Positions 34,790 through 46,169 of a stretch of 64,000 nucleotides of DNA are shown here, one piece after another. Every line of letters begins with the position of its first letter. Position 1 is the first letter of the stretch. The notes under the pieces were generated by a model. That model had not been told where the DNA came from and searched no databases. It saw only the letters and a list, made by a program, of their open reading frames with translations. Source of the DNA: Xylaria sp. FL1777 (taxonomy: Eukaryota; Ascomycota; Sordariomycetes; Xylariales; Xylariaceae); assembly GCA_022578965.1 (NCBI GenBank), contig MU400549.1, forward strand, positions 186,991 through 250,990, in the 5' to 3' direction. Both the position numbers and the translations under genes were made by a program.

Positions 34790-36911
34790 TTATGGACCGG
34801 TGTTGGACCATGGATGTGGTGGTACGGCTCCGTGTACTTGGGTGTATGGTTGTTGCCAGCCACCGCGACCCCCTTGAAAGCCTCCTCTTCTTGGTCCTCC
34901 GTACCCACGCCCCCTTCCACCTCCGCCATAGCCCCGTCCTCCTCCACGGAAACTGCCTCTGTGGTTGGCGGGGGGTTCCCTTGTCGAGTGAGTTCCCTGA
35001 GAAGCAGAGGGTTTTTCATCACCGTTTTTGACGTCTTCAGGCGATGTCGGTTTAGGGTTGGTAGAACCGTGCATGTCACCTCGCCCTTCACCACGCCCTT
35101 CACCACGCCCTTCACCACGCCCTTCACCTCGCCCTTGGCCACGCCTGCGAACGAATGGCCTACGAGACGATTTTGGTTTGCCTTCGACAGAGAAGTTAAT
35201 TTTTTTCACAGGATCCTCCGCCATGGGAAGTCCAGTCAGGCCGAACCGGTCCCAGTCTTCTTTCGGCGTCGTCCACGGCTGGAATAGATTCTCGAGCTTT
35301 TCAACCTTGCGAATTTCAGGCAACCAGCAGCGAACGTACTCCCCGTCCTTGTCGTAGTCAAAGGCTTGCTTAACAGGGTTAAAAATACGGGCTTCACCCC
35401 GGGGATCGTTGCCTACCCCAGCGACATACTGCCAATTTGACCAATTCGAATTGACATCGTAATCGACGAGCATGAATTCGTACCACTCTGCACCATAGCG
35501 CCAATCAATATTGAGGTGTTTTGCGAGAAAACTGCCAACGTTCTGCCGTGCCCGATTAGATGTGTATCCTGTGTGTATCAATTCTCGTGAAGACGCATCA
35601 ATGAGGCTTTGCCCAGTGGTGCCCTCGAGAACCCGCTTCATAGTGGCGGAGACTTCGTCGGCCGACTCGGACTGGATGCCCGTGTACTTGTCGTCTGTGC
35701 GCCCCGTTTTCCACTTGTGGGAGTGATCATTTCGAAATCCAGATAGATGAAAGAGCTTGGCTTGAAATTTTCTAGTGCAAAGCCTCATATAGTCGCGCCA
35801 AAGTAGTTCAAACCGAATGGTCTGGGTGCCTTCATTTTCCCCTTGGCCATATCCATTCGTCTCTGCGAATTTCTCATCCGTTCCATCTTCGAAATGCAAA
35901 AGTGCGTCATGTATTTGGCGAGCGGTAATACACCCTTGTGCAAGGTAGCCAGACAGTTTAGTGCTATAGTCTACCCCTAATAATCCGTTGCGCGAATCCT
36001 TGTACAACGAGGCATTTCCTGATTTGATCAAATAATCTAGCCGGTCTAGTGCGTTGTCCTCGCCACCACGGAAAGGATGAGCAGACTTGCCCTCCTCTGT
36101 AGGGGCGACTTCCGGGATGTCTCGCTCAACGGGGCGAAGTAAGGCTGCCTCGAATGCCTCAGGAGAGGTCGGAATCTCGAAAGGATCCGGCTGGCTTGGT
36201 ATCTGAGATGCCTCGATGGACTTGGGAAGAGACCCATCTGACGGTCGGGGTTTTGTTTGTCGCGGGCGTTCCCTCAGGGGCTCATTCATCTTGCGGTATG
36301 TGGTAAATACGTCTGGAAGATCTTGGGGAGTTGCCAGTTTCAGATCTCGACTAACGATGCAAACATTAGCTCTGCCACTGCAATACATTAGAACGATGTA
36401 CCTACTCGTCGATGAAGTATTTCTCATCCACCCACACCTCAAGGTCGATACCAAGAGACGAGCAGGCTTCCGCCACGCTCTTTTGGTCCCGTTCCTCTTC
36501 ATAGCCTTCTTCAGCTATCATCCAGACTGCACTGACCTTTATCTGATGTTCTCTGAGCCCTTCCACCAGACTTTTCATTGTATCACCGGGCCGCCCAATG
36601 CGTATAACTAAATCGTTTCCTAGCTTGAGAAGATTTTCTTTCAAATTCCAGAGCGACTGAGCTATGAAGCGGGCTCGATGCGGCCCACAACGCCAGAAGT
36701 GGGCTATTTGGCTTCTGGCTTCCGGAAAGGGAGACTCTGTGCCATCCTTTAGAAACCCAGACACCTCGATTTGATGGGGAGGGATGATATGCAGGGGGAG
36801 AAGGTGCGTAAAACTATGGTTTTCTGGCGACGTGAGACGGTCCAAAATAGGATTGTCTGCAACGCGCATATCGTGTCGCACCAGGTATATCACAGCGTTA
36901 GTCTCCTCCAT
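34790..36911 (-). CDS. cryptochrome-DASH with C-terminal RGG tail
   Basis: Blue-light flavoprotein of the photolyase/cryptochrome family. DASH members bind FAD and an antenna folate and repair cyclobutane dimers in single-stranded DNA or act as light sensors. Two exons, 36911-36406 and 36350-34790, with a 55-base intron (GTAGGT donor, TAG acceptor) giving KYFIDDRDLKLATPQDLPDV; about 688 residues. The N-terminal antenna domain starts MEETNAVIYLVRHDMRVADN. FAD-domain motifs include NGLLGVDYSTKLSGYLAQG, NRARQNVGSFLAKHLNIDWR and the DASH signature NWQYVAGVGNDPRGEAR. The last 130 residues are an RNA-binding-like tail: GRGE repeats, then RGG boxes (GSFRGGGRGYGGGGRGRG). Such tails are known in fungal DASH proteins. 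It lies about 3 kb from carRA. Confidence 0.93.
35076..35140 (-). repeat. 12-base tandem repeat encoding RGEG units
   Basis: Near-perfect tandem copies of a 12-base unit (coding strand CGTGGTGAAGGG) within the cryptochrome-DASH tail, giving about five Arg-Gly-Glu-Gly units. Likely length-variable between strains. Confidence 0.85.
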
Positions 36912-39900
36912 GTTGCCTGGGGGACCCTTTGACTGAGCCGGACAAGAATATTAGATTCGACTGTCAGGGGAGGACTAGTAGGTGATAGCTGAATAAGTCG
37001 AAGAAGCACGAATGATCCAAAAATGGTGAAGAATAGCATACGAATGCTCTCTTATCCTCCGAGCAGGGACCAAAGACGAAATCCACACCTTACGTGTTGT
37101 AGATGAAGTAATGGGATAACAAGACACTTATATCGTGAGTTGAGCGAGCCAACTAGACCAGACTCTAGTAACGAAAGCACAGGTACGCATCCAAGTTCCT
37201 AGTTAGGTCTCTGGGAAGCGTATGGTACAGTGAGTGTAAGAGATCAGGCAGAAAGAGCACAACTACACTATCGTAGTACTATTAAGCGTAGAAGAATGAT
37301 TCTTGAGACTCTAGCAGGCGTTGAACAGAGTAACAGCAAGCGGCATGGCGGCGAAAAGTGGTCTGCGATCTCAATAGCTAGATTGGATCTTGATTAGTTT
37401 TCTTCTTCTGAGTAGTGTAGGCATGCTACGGGGTGCAGAGATGAGGATGGCGCTTCATATGCTCACGGAGTGCACTTATAAGTGTCGGTCCGTATAAGCT
37501 TACCAGTCTGAGTATGAGCGTTGATGAGTTAATGACCGCCGGACTAAATTTAGGAGTTTCGCTAGCTCGGGAATGCGTAGCACGTGAGGCAAACGGTCAA
37601 TTATTGAGTTGGATCTTCTCGGAGCATCGATGCTGGCCGGGGCGTGTCCTTCTAAGGGTGTTCGATATACCTTACATGTGACGCCAATATCCGCGCGATC
37701 TGTGCTGGATGCTGGATGACGACGGATGCTGCTCGACGGGCTGGAGAAGGGAACCGCAGCGCTCAAAACAAGCAGATGTGGCCAGAAAGCCCTATTTTTT
37801 AATTTTTCGTTTTCTCCCTGTGCTTCGTCGCCTCCTGCTGTGCATTTCCGCCATATTGGCCGTCCGTCCACGGGTCGAATTGGCCATATAAGAAGCCGCT
37901 GCGGTGCTGTGACCTGGGTATCTAACAGGCTCGATGGGCGATTTACACGCAGCACCTCGAGATCGGAAACCAAGATCGGAGAAAGCCCCATAAAATAGCA
38001 TTTCTAGGGATTGTGCTGAACGCAAACCCTGTCGCTGTGACGTCGCCTATTAGTCGACGAGGGATACCTGGTACCTAGCTAGGTAGCCTGTAATACTGTC
38101 CGGCTGTTGGTACCTCGCACTTCTCCTCCCACGCCCATCCCCTATTTGTTTTGTTTTATTTTGTTGTAATTTTAATTGCTTATCAATTCAGTAGTTTTTG
38201 GACATTCGATTCTCGCACCACCTCACTGGTTATCGATTGTTTTGCGCCTCATTTGTCCACCACTTGTGGCTTCATGCTGAAGCATCGGTGGTACAGGATC
38301 GTTACAGGCACGCTTCATCACGTGTGGTTCTCAAATACGGTCTGTGTGAATCGACAAATTGGGACACATGGGAATCGAGCATGGCAATGCGACCCATCTA
38401 GTGTACAGTAGTCTAGACGGTCTACGCAGTAGTGTAATATTGGATGCAGCATGCAGGGACCTTTTAGTGTACCGTACGCCAAGTGCACTGATCAACAACT
38501 ACATACGCAGTGCTTGTACTGTATTATGTAGGTATTGTACTTCATTCGGTGTACCGGTAATGTATATGATGATATCGGCCTACCTATACCTACATAGATG
38601 TTCTTACTCATCTTTTTCGTCGCAACTGTTAAGTAGTAGTGCCCTATCGGTCATTTGTATGAGTTTTACTTTGATAGGCTCATGATTGGATTTATGACTA
38701 CGTAAGCTACCGGCGTAGATGAAGTATGCGGATAGGGTAAGCCGCTGTCCCCTCTCTTCGTGAGCTCGATCAATTTGTATAGGAACTATCTGGCTATCAC
38801 TACGCTTAGTACCTACTACATGCAGGTATGCACTATAAAGTGCCTAGGTAGGTAGTTCGCACGTGTCTGCATGTAGGCTAGGCACCTATTTAGGCGCTGT
38901 CAGTACTGTGCGGCTCTTGGCTTAGAAGTAGCGAGGTAGAAAGTCTAGACGAACGCCATTAATGATGGCACCATCCAGCTACCTATAGTTATGCCCACGG
39001 AATAGTCTAGACTACCTACCACACATCTATCAAGGGCTGATAACACGTTCGATTTCGTCTTCCATTTATCTTTAAGTGCTCACTTAACTTCGCTCCCGGG
39101 CTTCTCAACGTCAACGACGGCTCGGTTTGCATCTCATTCATGACATTGAGGGAGGTTAGCGATTGACTTAGTCACTCAGCTACGGACTACTTTGTGAGTT
39201 TTATTCGCTATATGAAATTTTATAAAGGGTGTGTGGCGGCTTATGAAAATACCCATTATTGACAGGTCATTTTTGAAGGAAAGATATCAAGCATTGATTA
39301 GCGGCCATCGTCTGCCAATATGTATACCTAGGTCTTAGATCCGGTTTAGGTTAGCATATTTGGCTCGAGGGTATGCTTCGTTCCACAGTAGTAGCCTCCA
39401 TATGCATGGATAGCGGCGTACTTATGAAATCCGACAAAGGGACTCGACATCTGGCTCTGTCATCCAGTTGTAAGTTATTGTTGAGGATATCATGCTGTCT
39501 TCTTAGCTGCTCTAAATTCAGACACTACGTTACAACTTCGAATTCATGTGAATCGAAACGGTCTAGGTAGACTTCTCAATGTGCTCATATGTAAGTAACC
39601 ACCTCCATCAGTTATGACGTCAAAAATCTCAGCTACGAACCTATTTTCCGGCAAATCTCGCTAACGTCTTCTATAACTGAAGTAATATCGAGCACTAGTC
39701 TGGATAGTGGTGCAATAAATTTCAGAGAATGCCTCCGGATGGTCTAACAAGTTACCAGAACCCCTGTTGAGTGTTGTGTGCAACTACCTATCTAGACTAC
39801 TCCACGCTTAACTTATGTAAGTACTGGAGTCATTATGCTGGGTTAGGATTTAACACCGCTAAACTGAGGGAGCCTGCTTGCTATATCGAGAAAATACAAT

Positions 39901-41238
39901 ACCTAGAGGACCGCCGCCTTCGCGCACGTGAGTTAAAGCTCGGTCCTTGTTGTTGTACGTGTCGCAATGGGAATAGCATGATACGATTCAGATGTATGGA
40001 GAGACTTGGTTTCGGCATGGCCGTCGAGTTGCCTCCTGCATTGTCGTATGCTGGATGGATCCACTGTGCACCGCCCAAGACAACCTGTGTGGCTCGGCGG
40101 TACTACTAACTGATGATGGCCTAGATGGGATGTGGCTTGTGTTATGGATGCATTAATGCTTTCTGCGGGCTCTGTGCTGCACGGGTTTAGGATGCCTCCC
40201 GGACATATCCCGAGTACCTACTGCGGTGTCCATTGCGCTAGTGCGCAGCAGAACCCAGAAAGGGTGACAGATGTGGCTATAGTGCACTAAGACTATGCCC
40301 CGACAGGCAATATCCGCCCACCAATTGGCGTCGATTGGAGGGCTCCCACTGGACCAACCACTGGACCAACCCCTGGACCGCTGGAAATACAAGCTGAAAA
40401 GCGACTGGGTAAGCGACGAGCCCCAGCATCATTACCAGGTATCATCATCATACCATTGTATTGGGTGCGCGCGCGGTGGGCTCCATCGCCCGGCCTCCAA
40501 TCTTTTCCCTGGCCCCTACCTACACGTACGTACCTATTTCCCCTATCTGCACATCGTATTATGGTTATTACCCATCTTGCATATTACCACCTAAAATCCT
40601 AAAATAAAAAAAATAGTACACTGCCGTAACAAGCAGAGACCCGCGTTGCGGATGAGGCTGAAGGACTCCCGTCGAACCAAATCCTGAAGCTCAACGTCGT
40701 CTCATCCACAGCTCATCCACAGCTCGCCCTCAACCTGACCATGCCTGCAGCCGATCTTTCACCAGCCCATCGTTGCTAGGTTGCTAGCGCCCGCGGCAGA
40801 GCTGTGGCAGCCGCCGTCGCCGTCTTTGCCGTCTTCGCTGCTGTCGTCACGCTCGTCATCCCGTCCCCCGTCCTTCTCGTGTCGTCAGAGCGCGTGAGGC
40901 CGCCGACCCATCGCCGGCCTCCTTTCTGGGTCACCGTTAACAGTCAGTCGCAAGCCTGAGCGAAAAACGCCTCGCTCCCTGCTGGCCGTCCATGCCGTCG
41001 GACTCTCATCTAATCAGCCTAGCGCCGCGTGGAGATCCAGCAGCTCCCTCAGTCTCATTCACCAACTCCCCAGTCATCTGTTCTGTCTGCCCATCCATCT
41101 CACTCGGCGAGCCAGGCAGCTGCACGCTAAGTCGCTCCAAGGCAGGTATCAATTGATTTGTGGCCGTCGACGATAAGATTTGCTTAACATTCACGTCGCG
41201 GGAGCAGCCTGGTCCCCGCTCTGTGAGTCTTAGCTCGC
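36912..41238. other. 4.3-kb intergenic region
   Basis: No recognised gene. GATC pairs lie at 37367 and 37386, about 460 bases upstream of the cryptochrome start. TACGCAGTA occurs at 38423 and an 8-base version at 38504. A short CTGGACCAACC tandem repeat lies near 40.35 kb. The last 550 bases are GC-richer and probably the leader of the zinc-finger gene, with an intron-like end (TTAAC branch, GCAG) near 41.2 kb. Confidence 0.5.
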
Positions 41239-43212
41239 ATGAAGCTTAAGCTTATCCCTATGATCTCCATCATGACCAACTCAAGGGCGGCCATTGTCCC
41301 GCGCAGCCATGGCCTGTCGCCCGGGGCCATTGCTGGCGCCGTCATTGGCAGCGTGCTGGGAGGCAGCTTCCTACTCATTGTCCTGGGCTTTTTATACTTT
41401 CGTTACAGGCGAAGGTCCATGATAGCCCAGGCAGAAGAGGCTCTGCACCATCCCGCCTCTGCACCCTGGCCAGGTCTCCCCCCGCGGCAGATGACTGATG
41501 TGGGCCTCAAGGATGAAAGACCTGACGGCAGTGTCCCGGTTCTTCCTAGGGATCCGATTACAAATGCACAACGCTCACCAATATCGCCTTACGGTGAAGA
41601 CTGGGCGACAAACAGCCAGGCCTATACCCAAGCTGTTGGCTATGACCCGCTCCCTCACGACATAGATTTCTCACTACCTCGCCTGCAAACCTTCCCCGTT
41701 GCGGCAGAGCCCACGCTCACTACGCCTTTAAACCATGCATCAACAGCACCTGAAGCTGCCAACTCTAGCTATTATGACACGAGAATATCCATGGACTCAG
41801 ACCCAGCTCAGGCCATTACACCTCCTTCAACGCAGATGAGCGAGATGTACAGGGCCCAGCTAAGGGAGGCTGAGGAACGCCGGAGAAGCAGTTCTATGCA
41901 TCGGAGAATTTGGAACACCATCACACGGCAGTCGACCCGCAACTCGAAAGGAACAGTCGCCGATGGTGCGCAATCTCCCTCATTACAGCAGCAGTTTGGA
42001 AAGTCATCCCTAGGATACCCTGTGTCAATCAAGCAAGAACCCGGCCAAGAAGTTAATTGGCAGGGTATCGCTCTGGACTACGTTGAAGAACCAGAACAGA
42101 TTTCTGAAGATGCATCGAATTCGAACTTTCAGGGCCAGGGTTCTGGATTGGAAGGTGAACACTCATCGCAATCGCAATATGGAAGATCTCAGCATCCCAC
42201 ACAAGACTCCCAATATGGCGGTTTTCCCAGTCGTATTGACTCCACGGTTCGGGAAACAACAGAAAGAGATCCCGCACTTCCATCATCTGTTCTCACAACC
42301 GGCTCCACTTATGATGGGCTGCCTCCTGGGCCTCAGCCACTAAGCCCAACCGAACAACGGGAACGCCTTAAGAGCCCTGAGATCCCAGAGCCTATGAATA
42401 TTGATGGCCCTCAACCAGAGACCAACGGCCATTCTCCATTCCGGCCATCTCATTCTCCTCAGTTGTCCCCCCCGGATACCTTCACCATAAATCCCATGGC
42501 TATCTTGCACCCCACCAACCCTACCGAGCAAGCAGCTTATACTACCTATCAGATAAAACACTCGGCATCTCCGCCCGTCATGCCACCACCCGCCCCTGAG
42601 ATCATTACCCAGCAGCCGACACAGGAGGATGCTGTTGACCTTCCACCTCCTAAGGGGGATGAATTTGCCGATATGTATCTCGACCTCCCTAGTGACGATG
42701 AGAACCGTCGGTCCTTTGACTCGTACGAATACCCTTCAACCCCCGGGCAGAGCTCAGTAGCTGAGTCGAATGGAAGGACACCTGATACTCGGCCTACGGT
42801 TTCTCCGTCGCCGTTCCCTACTATCCCCGAACATGGCAAACTGAAGCCCGATCTTAGTGTATCTCCCAACTTCTCAAAACCTTCCCCTGTGTCGGGCCCG
42901 TTGGTGTGCACGGAATGTGGCCGAGAGTTCGACCAGATTCACAAGCTCAACCATCATAAGCGTTATCATGATCGCACACACGAATGCCCATATGAGGGTT
43001 GTGATAGGAAGTTCGGCACCAAAACACATCTTGATCGCCATATCAACGACAGGCATCTGAAGCTGAAGGCATACCATTGTACGGAGCCTACCTGTCCGTG
43101 GTTCAAGGGCGGCAAATCTTTCCCTCGGAAGGATAACTGGCGGCGACATATGATCAAGAAACATGGATCTACACCACAAGATTTCGATAATATGGAGCTG
43201 TCATTTGGATGA
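41239..43212 (+). CDS. membrane-anchored C2H2 zinc-finger protein
   Basis: Single exon from the ATG at 41239, 657 residues. A glycine-rich transmembrane helix lies at about residues 29-54 (GAIAGAVIGSVLGGSFLLIV), followed at once by basic FRYRRRS, which predicts the bulk of the chain on the cytosolic side. A long Pro/Ser/Gln-rich disordered region follows. Three zinc fingers end the protein at about 557-642: CTECGREFDQIHKLNHHKRYH, then CPYEGCDRKF..HLDRHINDRH, then CTEPTCPWFKGGKSF..HMIKKH. The combination suggests a membrane-tethered transcription factor that must be cleaved or released to reach the nucleus (inference). An ATG at 40992 could add about 50 residues if an intron ending at the TAG near 41233 is real. 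The exact family is not recognised. Confidence 0.82.
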   Translation: MKLKLIPMISIMTNSRAAIVPRSHGLSPGAIAGAVIGSVLGGSFLLIVLGFLYFRYRRRSMIAQAEEALHHPASAPWPGLPPRQMTDVGLKDERPDGSVPVLPRDPITNAQRSPISPYGEDWATNSQAYTQAVGYDPLPHDIDFSLPRLQTFPVAAEPTLTTPLNHASTAPEAANSSYYDTRISMDSDPAQAITPPSTQMSEMYRAQLREAEERRRSSSMHRRIWNTITRQSTRNSKGTVADGAQSPSLQQQFGKSSLGYPVSIKQEPGQEVNWQGIALDYVEEPEQISEDASNSNFQGQGSGLEGEHSSQSQYGRSQHPTQDSQYGGFPSRIDSTVRETTERDPALPSSVLTTGSTYDGLPPGPQPLSPTEQRERLKSPEIPEPMNIDGPQPETNGHSPFRPSHSPQLSPPDTFTINPMAILHPTNPTEQAAYTTYQIKHSASPPVMPPPAPEIITQQPTQEDAVDLPPPKGDEFADMYLDLPSDDENRRSFDSYEYPSTPGQSSVAESNGRTPDTRPTVSPSPFPTIPEHGKLKPDLSVSPNFSKPSPVSGPLVCTECGREFDQIHKLNHHKRYHDRTHECPYEGCDRKFGTKTHLDRHINDRHLKLKAYHCTEPTCPWFKGGKSFPRKDNWRRHMIKKHGSTPQDFDNMELSFG

Positions 43213-44832
43213 CGATAGGCTAGTGTCGGTCTTTTTCCCCTGTACGAGTACTACGACTTTTAAAAAGGTTTGTTTCTACGGGTTTTCCCTTACGCGCGAA
43301 GCTTTTTATCGCCCCACGGGTGCTTCAACTTATTCACGCTCTCTCCATCTTCTTGCTGTCATTTCTCCAAGTTTCATCTATTGTATAAAGGCATAGGGAG
43401 CAAGCGAATGGTTATTGGGTTTTATATAGCGGTATCATGGATTGGGATACGTATATCTATTGGTCCCTGCTGCACATTGGGAAGCATCGTATATGTTGGC
43501 CTTACCGAAACTGGGTGGTCAACTAATGACTCAGATATTATTATCTTTAGGCGCAATTACTCTCGGGTATCATTCCGAGCATCCTATTTTTCTTCTCTAT
43601 TCGATGCGCTGCCAAAGTTTTAGTGGTGATAGTGGCAAACGCATTATCGTTAGGTTATTCCACTTTTTGACTCGGTGATTGATGACTTGTGATATTTGTT
43701 GCCTAGTACAATGTTTCCCTTGAAACATCAACAACAGAACCAAGGTATCCAGAAGAGACTCTATGCCTTGACAGTCAGTAGAAGTATTGCTTGTCTCATG
43801 TAGACGCCTCGATATTTTGAGGGGATATGTGGCATCTGAAGAAATAGATGACTTTTAATTCATATACAAATATTGAAACGCCGGTTTGGAATTTTCCAAG
43901 TATCAACAACACCAACGTATAATATACAGCTCTCAGGCCATAAAGACAAGGAAGAAGTAGTCAGGTTTGATAAGAAACCTGACTCTATTTGTAATCGACG
44001 GTTCCTTCATTGTACACTCTCTTATAGAATTCGCTAGTTATGAGCTCAGTCGAGGGACCGGTCATAGTCTTTAAGGCACATGAACTACTTGGTTTAAGTG
44101 AGGGGCTGAGTTCCTGTTAATATAGATAGATATATCTCCGAAGCTCTAACGCTATTGTTACATAGCCATCTATCCCAAGCCTTTAGCTTTACGAATTTGT
44201 ATCGTTGCTATAACTGCCTGTATCCGCCATTTGGTAGAAATGGTGATGGCTATGACCCCTCTCCTGTAAATTTTAGGGTGCTTAGATGGGATGGTTCTTG
44301 GCTGTCGTCTCGGACCCGTTTCAACACCAGAATATCGTGATCTTGCACATGTACGAGCTACCATATCTAAATCCTTCAATATCTTGTTGAAAATTAAAAT
44401 ATTTAAGGAAAAAAAATAAAGCGATCATAGTTAAAATAGTTAGGTTAGGAGCGGGTTAAAGGGATAAATTCCCTCTACCTATTGTGTGCATTATAGATTC
44501 CCCAGAGATGTTAACTCGTTCCAGTTCAATTTGGGGTTTGGTCGAAGAATAGGGAGCTGGAATTCGAAACCATGGCTGTTTGGGAAAGCTAGTATGTGTC
44601 CATCCCGCAATGCACGGCAGCGAACCTAACAACATACGCCGTAGAGAAGATATAATCTAATATTCACCAATTTGCATATAAACTTTGACTTCCCTATCCA
44701 ATTTCTTGCTTCGCCTTGAAGGGTCCTTTCATTCCAATTCATATGTCGGCAACTGGTTTGCCCTCTTTAATAAACTAATTTGACAATACTAACTAGTAAT
44801 TTCTACATAATACATATTTTATATTCTCGAGT
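43213..44832. other. intergenic region
   Basis: AT-rich flank between the zinc-finger gene and the secreted hydrolase gene. No supported gene; short open frames have no family features. Confidence 0.55.
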
Positions 44833-46169
44833 ATGTCTCCAAATCGTTACACCATGTTATCCCTCCGCTCCCTCTTCTTCCTTGGCGTCTGCTTGTGTCC
44901 GACGGATGCGATGCCGCGGAATCGAAACGGCGGGAACGGTAATGGGCAAAGCGGTGCCTCCCAGGGGGGGCAAAGCTTAACGGCGCAGGAGCAGGCCCAG
45001 CAGATACCGCAGGGGCTCTCAACGGCGACAGACGGTAGCACGATCTTAGATACTACGGCGCAGGTGAAGTGAGTTCCGACTTGCGCGTTCTTCTTTTCTT
45101 TCTTCTCCGTCTATGCGATTCCTCGGGAGGTGGATCTAGAGTTGGATGTTTCATTCAAAAGATGAGAACCAGATTAGATAGAGGAGAGAGAGAATGAGAG
45201 AGACAGACAGAGAGCTAACCCACGCCCAGCGGCCAAGCAGTCCGGTTCAAGGTGTCGGCGCCCGCGGACCAGTTCACAACGGACACAGGCATCGCCGGCT
45301 CGGCGCAGACGGCGGGCGCGGCGGGGACGCTCGGCCTGAATGTGCTGCTGCACGGTGACGGCGGGCAGTCGTTCTTCGACTTCCCGAACCAGGCGGTGCA
45401 GAACAACCTGGCGGGCGTCGCCATCCTCGCGCCCGACCCGAACCTGTTCTGGGGCGGCGGCAGCGGCCTCGAGCGCACCGACGGCGTCGCGCACGCGCAG
45501 ATCGTCAACGACTTGGTCCAGCAGGTGCTGCCCCAGGTCCTCGCGTTCGACAGCAACAGCGTCAGTTTCACCGGCGTCAGCGGCGGCTCGCTTCTGCTGT
45601 CGGGCTTCTTCATGCCCGCCTTCATGCAGAACTTCGCATCCCCTGCCGCTGGCGCCAGTGCTGTCAGGGCGCGCGGTCGCTTCGTGCTGTCCGGTAGAGT
45701 GACGAACTCGACAGGACAAAAGACGAACTCGACAGCACAGGAGACGGACTCGACGGCACAGAAGACGAGCCAAGTCCTGCTCAACTGCGGTGCCCTCGCG
45801 CCTCAGGTCGCCGTAGCGGCGGACACGGCAGCCGCGTTGGCCAACACGCGCGTCCATTTCCAGTCAACGCAGGCTGAGCTCGCCTTGCTTCAGCCATCGA
45901 TTCCCGACGCCATCGTGGCATACGAGAAACTCGTGACGGATGCCGGACTCTCTACCCAGCAGATTGCTGCCCTTCAGACCGTCGACAATTCCCCCAACGG
46001 CGGACACTGCGAGTTTGACGAACGCGACTTCGTCTCCGGTGTCCAGCTCATGGCGGATTCGTTCGCGGCCGTCGTGCAGGGTGGCAACGGACTGCTCGCC
46101 GGCACGAACGTCAACGTGCTGAATCCTGTACCCGGAAATGAGCGGCTGGTGTTTTCAGGCGCTTCATAA
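44833..46169 (+). CDS. secreted alpha/beta-hydrolase-like protein
   Basis: Two exons, 44833-45068 and 45230-46169, joined across a 161-base intron (GTGAGT donor, GCTAAC branch, CAG acceptor) to give AQV-NGQAVRFKVSAPADQF. 391 residues from the first ATG; the Met at 44854 gives a cleaner signal peptide (MLSLRSLFFLGVCLCPTDA). It belongs to a fungal secreted family sometimes labelled 'cyclin-like F-box', but what can be seen is a hydrolase: the HGDGGQSFFDFP oxyanion-type motif, nucleophile elbow GVSGGS (Ser about 196 from the first Met) and a late NGGHCEFD with a likely catalytic His. Between them sits an unusual insert of about 30 residues with TNSTGQK/TNSTAQE/TDSTAQK repeats. Substrate unknown; an ester or polysaccharide-linked ester is plausible. 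Confidence 0.8.
45703..45765 (+). repeat. degenerate 21-base tandem repeat in the hydrolase gene
   Basis: Three imperfect copies of an ACGAACTCGACAG-type unit encode TNSTGQK, TNSTAQE and TDSTAQK. The first two contain N-x-T/S glycosylation sequons. The block starts with GTAGAG and could be a retained or optional intron, but it keeps the reading frame. Confidence 0.7.
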
